A stretch of 64,000 nucleotides of DNA from the NCBI GenBank assembly GCA_010356995.1, contig ML996701.1:488963-552962 (forward strand), written 5' to 3'. The position numbers and the translations under genes are program-made. Source of the DNA: Trichodelitschia bisporula. Its lineage: Eukaryota > Ascomycota > Dothideomycetes > Phaeotrichales > Phaeotrichaceae. The notes below the pieces were generated by a model. The model saw nothing but the letters and a program-made list of their open reading frames with translations, searched no databases and was not told where the DNA came from. This document shows, one piece after another, positions 56,319-64,000 of the stretch. Every line of letters begins with the position of its first letter. Position 1 is the stretch's first letter.

Positions 56319-56710
56319 CTTCGGGATCGTGCAGGCAAGGCGGTGGGAGGGAGTGGCAGCATGCAGTGAGGAGAGAACAAGGTCAGAATAGGAGAGGCTG
56401 CAGCTTCTATGACGGCGGGAGGTTGCTGAGTGTTTCGTGAAACTTGAAGCTTTGAGCTGCGGGAGGGGATGCACGCACGGGCCAAGACGCCACAAGCCGC
56501 GTTGGCGCGCAAGGCGTAACGGAGGTGCAGATGGCCGTTTGCCAGAGACCACAGGAGAAAGTTGAGATTGAAACAATCACAAGAACCTCATCTACGCCCT
56601 TTTTCGCCTCACAACTCGCGCTGTCGCCATATCCTACCCGCGATCTCGACCAGAGCATCGCTACTACCCCATCCGCATTCCAGGCTCCGCAACCCCCGGT
56701 CACGCCCAAA
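56319..56710. promoter_or_regulatory. Bidirectional promoter region of IST3 and the dynein gene
   Basis: Only 392 bp separate the two divergent starts, so both promoters overlap. If the dynein protein begins at an in-frame ATG at 56531 instead of 56711, the gap falls to 212 bp. I see no clear TATA box. Confidence 0.5.
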
Positions 56711-58371
56711 ATGGCTGCCGCATCGCCGCGCCGAACCTCCCTCCTCAATCCCTTCCTCCCCCCGCCTACCGACCGCGACACCATGGGCGCCCGACGACTG
56801 CGCGATGCGCCCAAGAAGGAAATCTGGTCAAGCTTGCTGAAGAGCGTGTCAAGCGGGAAGCGACTGCCAGAGAAGCAGCTGCTAGTGCTCGGTGCGCCCC
56901 ATCACCGCCCGCTGAACCATACAGCTAACCCACGCAGGCGGCTCCCCCTCAACCCAACACGACTTCCTCGAGTCTCTCTCCACCGACACCTCCCCACGGC
57001 GCGACCGCACACGCAAGCCTCCCATCGCAAACCAATTCGCCCTCGGCTACACATACCAAGACGTGCTCGACGCAGACCACGAAGATACGCTCGCGCGGCT
57101 CTCGATATACACCCTCTCCGACCCAAGCCCGGCCTTCACCCCGCTGCTCAAGCCCCTCCTCACGCCCCGCACCCTCCCCAACACCCTCGTCGTCATCCTC
57201 CTCGACTGGTCGAGTCCCTGGCTCTGGGCCGCGCAGCTGCGCGACTGGATCCGCCTGCTCCGCGGACTGGTCATCAGCTTGGACGACGAGTGCAAGGATG
57301 CGCTTGAGGCGAATGTGATTGAGTGGCGGGATCGCAAGCGCGGGGCTGCGGGGCCGGATGGTGCGCCTACTAACAGCTATGACGACGAGGTGCAGGTCCC
57401 GCTGGGTGCGGGCGAGTGGGACGAGCCGCTGGGTGTGCCTCTGTGCGTGGTGTGCCAGAACGCGGATAAGATTGTGAGCTTGGAGCGCGAGCGGGGGTGG
57501 CGCGATGAGCAGTTCGATTTCATTGCGCAGTTTGTGCGTACGGTGCTGCTGAAGCATGGCGCTAGCTTGATCTACACGATGCCAGAGGCTCCTGGCGCGT
57601 TGCAGACGCTGGTACACTCGTCGCTTGGAATCCAGAGCATGTTGCTCAAAAAGCAGCTTAAGCATAATGTGGCGGATAAAGACCACATTCTCGTGCCGCC
57701 GAACTGGGACTCGTGGGGGAAGATTCGCCTCATGACGGACGGGTTCGACGTCGAGGGCGTCAGCCAAGCATGGTCCGAGGAGATCCAGCTGCCAGCCGGG
57801 GACGAGGACTCCGGTTCACCGTCGGAAGAAGAAGACGACACGGCGGTTGGGCTTTACGAAGACACGATCCGGGACCCGAAGACGGACCTCGTGCTCCCCG
57901 GCTTGACGCCCAAAAACGCCAAAGGCTTTGAGATCGAGAGTAAAGACACGCAAGCCTTTCTCTCAGAACAGATTGAAATGCTCGAGAGGCTGCGTGCCGA
58001 GGACGAGCGCGAGAAGCTAGTTCGTGATGCGAAGAAAGCGCCGATGTCGGTATCGTACCTCTCTGCGGACGAGGGACGTAATGTCGAGGAACATATTGGG
58101 CCTGTGCAGTTTAATATGGGTGGGATACAGGTTGATGCGGATGATATGCTGAAGCGGCTCAAGGTTTGTGCAACGTTACTCTTTTGCTACGCGGCACATG
58201 CTAATTCTTTAGGATCGTGAGGCGAGCCGCGCGGCTGAGCTGGAACCGAAGTCACCGACGCTGCCGGCAGACAAGGAGATGGATACGCAGAAGTTGGCCA
58301 ATTTCTTTTCCAGCTTGATGAAGAAATCAGGGAGTTCAGCTGCGAGTAGTCCGCGGCGTGACGAGGTGTAG
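56711..58371 (+). CDS. DYNC1LI: Cytoplasmic dynein light intermediate chain
   Basis: Three exons: 56711..56891, 56938..58163 and 58213..58371, giving 521 residues in phase; introns 46 and 49 bp. The ATG at 56711 has good context (CAAAATGG); the frame is also open from an ATG at 56531. The core follows the DLIC Ras-like fold: KKEIWSSLLKSVSSGKRLPE, KQLLVLGGGSPSTQ (a degenerate P-loop, as in fungal members), LGYTYQDVLDADHED, VVILLDWSSPWLW, GVPLCVVCQNADKI, RTVLLKHGASLIYTM, KDHILVPPNWDSWGKI. A C-terminal disordered region with a weak amphipathic helix (TQKLANFFSSLMKK) matches the adaptor-binding helix of human LIC. It links dynein heavy chain to cargo adaptors for minus-end transport of nuclei and endosomes. 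Confidence 0.9.
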
Positions 58372-58915
58372 TGCCATCGCTGCACTTGAGCTGCTTTTCA
58401 TTCCATGATACCATCGTGCTTAGGTGTTGGGCTGGGGTAGACGAGGCGCTGAGATAGTCCGGGCTGTAAACACCTGGGTCCATCGCTTTGAGCTTTGAGC
58501 GTTCATTGCACGTCGGCTGAGCAGAATTGCTAGTCTTCAACCGTCAAGGAGATGCTTTCGTGCTATATATTTCTCGAACGACAATCTCTATTGACTCGCG
58601 GTTTCGACAGTTTCATTACTGGGTCACGCCCATCAAAACTTGTTCCAAAGCATAAGGAAACAGTGTACTGTAGATGGACGTCGCCTCGTTGCCCGGTTTG
58701 GTCCTCACTGAGGGCTCACTTCACCCATATCACGTGATTCTTGCCTTACAGCCTAACCGAAGCTGACTCCGGCGCGTTCGTGGTGTTTTCCCCACAGTAG
58801 TACGCGTCTTCCACCAACCCTCGATCCTTTACCAACTCCCGGTATCTTACCACTTGCCGTCGCAAGCTTACAATTTCTTGTACTCTCGTCGCGCGGTGCG
58901 CACGCCTGCGCCACG
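58372..58915. other. SMC3 promoter region, 540 bp
   Basis: Between the dynein gene stop and the SMC3 start. It contains an ACGCGT site (58802-58807) and a CACGTG E-box (58731-58736), both listed or noted separately. No other feature. Confidence 0.55.
58802..58807. promoter_or_regulatory. Candidate MCB (ACGCGT) element upstream of SMC3
   Basis: A perfect ACGCGT lies 109 bp before the SMC3 start. In yeasts MBF binds this site and drives G1/S genes, cohesin genes among them. A single 6-mer in about 500 bp can occur by chance, so this is a suggestion. Confidence 0.35.
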
Positions 58916-61900
58916 ATGTTCATAAAACAGATCATCATCCAGGGCTTCAAGTCCTACAAAGACCAAACCGTTATCGAGCCTTTCTCGAACAAGCTCAACG
59001 TCATCGTCGGCCGCAATGGCTCCGGCAAGAGCAACTTCTTCGCTGCCATCCGCTTTGTCCTCAGCGATGCTTACAACCAGATGGGGCGCGAGGAGCGCCA
59101 GGCGCTATTGCACGAGGGGTCTGGTTCGGCAGTCATGTCGGCGTACGTTGAGATCATCTTCGACAACAGCGACGAGCGTTTTCCCACCGGGAAACCGGAG
59201 CTGGTGCTGCGGCGAACCATTGGGCTTAAGAAGGATGAATACTCCCTCGACCGCAAGAACGCAACCAAGTCGGATGTCATGAATTTGCTCGAATCGGCTG
59301 GCTTTTCGCGCTCCAACCCCTACTACATTGTGCCGCAGGGCCGCGTCACCACCTTGACGAACATGAAGGACACGGAGCGGCTCAATCTGCTCAAGGAGGT
59401 GGCCGGTACGCAGGTGTACGAAGCTCGTCGCGCAGAGAGTTTGAAGATCATGACGGATACCACCAACAAGCAGGCCAAGATTGACGAGCTGCTGGCCAAC
59501 GTGACGGAGCGCTTGAACGAACTGGAGGAGGAAAAAGAGGAGCTGCGCAAATACCAGGAGAAGGACCGCGAGCACCGCAGTCTGCAATACACGATCCTGA
59601 ATCGCGAGCGCGAGGAGTTCCAGCGCGCACTCGATGCCATTGAGGACCAGCGCACCACGGGCGTCGAGGAGACGGACGAGAATCGCCAGATATACCTCGA
59701 CCGCGAGCAAGAGATCGCGGGCATCGATGCGGAGATCGCGGATCTGCGGCAGCAGATTGAGTTTCTCAAGGTCGACCGCCGGCAGTTGGAAGACGAGCGC
59801 AAAGAGCGCGTCAAGGATCGGGCAGGTATCGAACTCGAGATCAGCAACCTGTCGCAGAACCAGTCTGCCGTACAGCAGGCCAAGACTAAGCATGACGCCG
59901 AGCTCCGCGAGGTCCAGCGCTTGATCAAGGAGCGTGAGGCAGAGCTGAACAGGTTAAACCCTGAGTACACCCAACAAAAGGAAGACGAGGCCGATATCAG
60001 GGCACAGCTCACCGAGGCTGAAGCACAAATTAAACGTTTGTATGCTAAGCAAGGTCGGACTGCGCAATTCCGGACCAAGAGGGAGCGGGATGACCACCTG
60101 AAGGCGGAAATTCAAGAGGTCAACATGCAACTGGCGCAGCGGAAAGCCATCTCCGTGCAGACGTCCGAGGACACTGAAGAGCTCAAAAAGCAGATTGCCC
60201 AGCTGGAACAGGAGATTACCGACCTCCGCTCTCGTCTTGAGAATCGCAGCGACAACCTCCAGGATCTCGCGAATGAGGCCGAAAAGGCTCGGGAGCAGCG
60301 GGACAAGCTCAGCGATGAGCGGAAGGAGCTTTGGCGCGAAGACGCGAAGCTGGACTCGGTCATGTACAATGCTAGGGAAGAGCTTGACAAGGCGGAGCAC
60401 AACCTCCAGAGGATGGTGGACCGCAACACCTGGCAGGGCATCAAGGCCATCCGCCGCTACAAGGAGCAAGGACAACTGGACGGTGTTTACGGCACTCTGT
60501 GCGAGCTCTTCCAGGTCAGCGAGCGTTATCAGACCGCCGTTGAGATCACAGCTGGCCAGAGCCTCTTTCACTACGTTGTGGACACGGACGAAACCGCCAC
60601 CAAGCTCCTTGAGATGCTGCAGCGCGAACGCGCCGGCCGCGTCACTTTCATGCCCCTCAACCGCCTGAATCCGAAACCGGTCAACATCCCGAAGGCTAGC
60701 GATGCTGTCCACATGGTGTCGAAGATTGAGTACGACGAGGCGTATGACAAGGCCTTCCAGCAGGTCTTTGGCAAGACTATCATTTGTCCTAACTTGCAGG
60801 TCGCGTCGCAGTATGCGCGCAGCCACGCCGTCAGCGCCATCACACCGGACGGTGACCGTGCGGACAAGAAGGGTGCGCTGACGGGTGGTTTCCACGACCC
60901 GCGCTCTTCGCGCATCGAGGCGGCGCGCCGCGAGGCGCATTGGCGGGCCGAGCTGGAGGACAAGCGCAGCCGCAAGAGCGAGATCAAGGCCCAGCTTGAG
61001 GCTAAGGATCAGGAAATTACGCGTTCTATGGCGGAGATGCAGAAGATCGACTTGCGGCGCCACCAGCTGGATACGAGCTACGCACCACAGCGCCACGAAG
61101 TGCGGCGCAAGGAGCAGGAGCTACAGGACAAGCGCGAGGCGCTCGAGCAGAAGCTCGCTGTCATGGAGAACATCAAGACGGAGGAGCACAACCTGGCTGA
61201 GGAACAGCAGGCCTACCAGTCGGAGCTGGCGTCGCCGTTCAACAAGGCCCTTTCGAAGGCTGAGGAGCAGCAGCTCGAGTCCCTCAGTTCCAAGACTCAG
61301 GAGCTGCGCAAGCAGTTTTCGGAAGTTTCGAAGCAGCGCGCCCAGGTTGAGACCCGCAAGCGTGCACTCGAGGTCGAGCTGCGCGAGAATCTACGCCTGA
61401 GACTTGACCAGTTGGAGGCGCTAGACCCTGATTCTAGCTCCGGTCCAACCACCGGTAAAGGAAGTCGTCTGCAGGAGCGGCAGCGTGAACTCAAGCGCCT
61501 GGATAAGGCCATCGACGCTACCGCGAAAAAGCTCGCGGAGGCAGATAGTGCCATCGCACGCGCCAACACCCAACTGCAGCAACAACAGACGCTACAGGCT
61601 CATCTTCAGCGGCAGAACGAGGAGCTGTCGCGGCAGATTGAGCGGCATCAGAAGCGGATGGAGAAGAGCATGCAGAAGAAGGCATTCCTGCAAGAGAAGC
61701 TAGCGGAGTCGAACCGCAGCGTGCGCGAGCTGGGCGTCCTGCCTGAAGAAGCGTTCGAGAAGTACAAGCGCTGGGAATCGGACAGGGTACGTTCCGTGAC
61801 GAACGAGATGCCAGAGGCTAACCAAGCAGGCCATGAAACGTCTTCACCAAGTCAAAGAGTCACTCAAGAAGTACTCGCATGTCAACAAGAAGGCATTTGA

Positions 61901-62611
61901 GCAGTACAACAACTTCACGAAGCAACGCGAGATTCTGCTCACACGCCGCGGCGAGCTCGACGAGTCGCACCAGGCGATCGGCGGCCTGATTGAGCATCTC
62001 GACCAGCGCAAGGACGAGGCCATCGAGCGCACGTTCAAGCAGGTGTCGCGCGAGTTTGCGAACGTGTTCGAGAAGCTCGTCCCCGCGGGCAAGGGCCGGC
62101 TCATCATCCAGCGGAAGTCAGACCGGGTCGCGCGCGAAAACCCGGAAAGCGGGGACGACGGGCGCGGCGCGGTGGAGAACTACACTGGTGTCGGGATTAG
62201 CGTCAGCTTTAATAGCAAGCACGATGAGCAGCAGCGGATCGGGCAGCTGAGCGGTGGGCAGAAGAGTAAGCCCATTGATATCACGAGTGAGGTTATGCTA
62301 AGGAGACAGGTCTGTGCGCCCTCGCGCTCGTCTTCGCCATCCAGCAGTGCGACCCCGCGCCCTTCTACCTCTTCGACGAAATCGACGCCAATCTCGACGC
62401 GCAGTACCGCACGGCGGTCGCGCAGATGCTGCAGACGCTGTCTGAGACGTCGGAGGGCGGTGGCCAGTTCATCTGCACGACGTTCCGGCCGGAGATGGTG
62501 TTGGTGGCGGAGAAGTGCTATGGCGTCACGTACACCAATAAGACGAGCAGTATCGACGTGGTGAATCGCGAGACGGCGCTTGAGTTCGTTGAGGGTGCGA
62601 CGCGGTCGTAG
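58916..62611 (+). CDS. SMC3: Cohesin subunit SMC3
   Basis: Three exons, 58916..61786, 61827..62265 and 62310..62611, give 1203 residues. Introns are 40 and 44 bp; the first acceptor is a NAGNAG (AAGCAG) so one glutamine may be optional. Walker A is GRNGSGKS (residues 32-39); the acetylation pair K105-K106 is in [10 protein letters not shown], the same numbering as human SMC3; a Q-loop region (YIVPQGRV) follows. Long coiled coils flank a hinge (about residues 500-690). The signature LSGGQKS is split by the second intron, and Walker B reads [15 protein letters not shown]. Length matches the family (about 1200). With SMC1 and the kleisin RAD21 it forms the ring that holds sister chromatids; Eco1 acetylates the two lysines in S phase. 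Confidence 0.97.
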
Positions 62612-62852
62612 GGTCTGGGTGGGGCGTTGGGTGCGTTGCTTAAGGCGGGCGCGGGTGTGTGATACCAGGGTTTCGGGTAAGGGTTTGTAGCTGCATGGTT
62701 TATGGTATGAGTGGTATGGTGCAATGCTAGATGAACTATCAACCGTGTGATGCTGCTGCTGAGGGGGATCCAATGCCCTTTCCTTGCCCAACGCCTCGCC
62801 TACATAACCAAGATCAACGGAAATACTTCTACACGCTCGCTTAACATGCATC

Positions 62853-64000
62853 CTAGATTGAATTCCGCGCCGCATTTTGCCTTCCTCCCGCCACCACTGC
62901 CACAAAATCCGCATCCCTCACCTCCCCATCCGCCACCGGTACCACCGGCACAACTGGCACCGCCTGGACCGGACCTCCAGCTCCAGCTGCAGCCCCAAGC
63001 GGAGGCTCAACCGCAACCGCCGCCGCGACGGGCGTAACATCAGACGTAGTCCTCTGAGGCGGCCTCTTCCCCGGCGCACTCTTCCTCCGAAAATACCCCA
63101 GTAGGCTCGGGACCTTAATCTTCGCCGGCGCATACGCGGCCCTCATCCCCTCACTCGGCGGATCCAGTGCGGCGGCCGCACTCGCCTTTCGCTTAATCTC
63201 CGCCTGGCGCTCCGCATAGCTATCCTTCCACTCCTGATCCAGGTACCGCAGGGCGGCGTCCGCCGCGGATGCGTAGTCTGGGTAGTCTTCGGCGCAGGCC
63301 TGTTTTATGAGGCGCAGTTTCGCCATGTCGGAGGACGCTTTGCGCCGCTCGAAGACGGGGTGCCAGGCGAGGGCTTTGATGTCGTGGGTTAGGGCGCGGT
63401 GGATGGCGGGGGAGGACCCGGTGAGGGTGATGAGGCTGTCGACTTGCGCTCGGATAAAGGAGAGGAAGGTGGGGAAGCGGGTTACGTCGGTTATGGCCCA
63501 GTGTACGGGGGTTACGTCGAGCCCGCGGTTCGTTTCCCAGCGCTGCGCGAGGAGGGCTTCGAGGCGTTCGCGGAAGGATTCAAGTCGGGCGGTGTCGAGG
63601 GAGGGGTAGAAGGCTGAAGAGAGCTTTTTGGGGGGTTTGAGGCCGTGGGTTTGGAGTTGGTGGGTGCGGTCAGTGGTTATTATGCTTTTGATTAGGGTGC
63701 GGAGGGTGGATTCGATGGTCTGGCGGGTGGGTGGGTTGTCTAGTCGCGGATCGCGGGTGCTGTCGGCGTGGGTGAGGTTGAGGGTGTCGGCCCAGGCGAG
63801 GAGGTGGGCTTGCTGGATGCCGAGTTTTACGAGGAGAACTTTTTGAGATGGGTCCCAGTCATTGCTGGGGTGGATTAGGTTGAAGCATTCCTGTCCCCGT
63901 GGCGGTTAGGCGCGGCGCGATGTGAGGCTGGAAGACTTACGACGCAGGTACTGAAGAGCTGGGCTAGACTGAGGATACCGCCTGGGGCATGTGAGGAGGA
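62853..64000 (-). CDS. HeLo-domain (HET-s/fungal prion-forming domain-related) protein, cut by window end
   Basis: Partial. On the minus strand a first partial exon >64000..63941 and a second exon 63890..62853 (346 codons including stop), separated by a 50 bp intron with GTAAGT donor and CTAAC branch. The N-terminal part reads GILSLAQLFSTCV|ECFNLIHPSND, then KVLLVKLGIQQAHLLAWADT, DPRLDNPPTRQTIESTLRTL, matching the HeLo pattern (start of domain G..LA.LF.TC.ECF.L, LL.KL.I...RLL.W, DPRL....R..IE.TL). HeLo domains are membrane-acting cell-death modules of fungal heterokaryon incompatibility proteins and NLRs. Here no NB-ARC/NACHT or ankyrin part is visible: a helical middle (ALAWHPVFERRK, CAEDYPDYASAADAALRYLD) leads to a low-complexity alanine/proline/valine tail ending ARNSI. 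A HET-s-like prion motif was not found. The first residues lie beyond the window. Confidence 0.72.

Noticed and set aside
56949-57767. 272-codon minus-strand frame over the dynein gene
   Set aside because: Antisense shadow of a well-supported sense gene.
59105-61096. Several long minus-strand frames over SMC3
   Set aside because: Antisense shadows caused by GC-rich codon use in the coiled-coil coding sequence.

Overview
This is nuclear DNA of a fungus, most likely a basidiomycete; a GC-rich, intron-dense yeast-like lineage such as Tremellomycetes fits, but the class is a guess. Genes are spliced with very short GT-AG introns (mostly 42-77 bp) that carry CTAAC/CTGAC-like branch points close to the acceptor. 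The gene content is typically fungal: septin, PROPPIN, Rap1-like GTPase, DUR3, EMC1, SMC3, dynein light intermediate chain. I saw no tRNA, rRNA or CRISPR array.

Left part (1-16 kb): the 3' part of a carboxylesterase, a pepsin-type aspartic protease, a CCDC47-like ER chaperone and an actinobacterial-type SAM methyltransferase. A gene-poor repeat-bearing stretch follows (6.1-10.3 kb), then a proline-rich orphan, a tiny four-exon gene for cytochrome c oxidase subunit VIIa, and a two-TM coiled-coil protein.

Middle (16-34 kb): EMC1 and an RSR1/Rap1-type GTPase are transcribed divergently. Then comes an accessory-looking region of about 12 kb: long empty stretches, a seven-TM rhodopsin/PTH11-like membrane protein, a secreted two-module cysteine-rich protein with a proline-alanine repeat linker, a minisatellite, and a Crinkler (CRN)-like gene with a ubiquitin-like header and a P-loop NTPase. 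This is the part most likely to hold lineage-specific interaction biology.

Right-centre (34-46 kb): an MDR-family dehydrogenase, an NtaA/SnaA-type FMN-dependent monooxygenase and a nine-exon DUR3-type urea transporter transcribed divergently, then a PQ-loop membrane protein with two micro-exons. A 5.2 kb stretch without a gene I can resolve follows.

Right (51-64 kb): a dense housekeeping block. It holds septin CDC3 and the PROPPIN HSV2 (divergent), spliceosomal RES protein IST3 and dynein light intermediate chain (divergent), cohesin SMC3, and at the edge a HeLo-domain protein cut by the window end.

Many exon structures below were worked out by eye from splice signals, reading phase and remembered family motifs; they have not been checked by alignment or RNA data.
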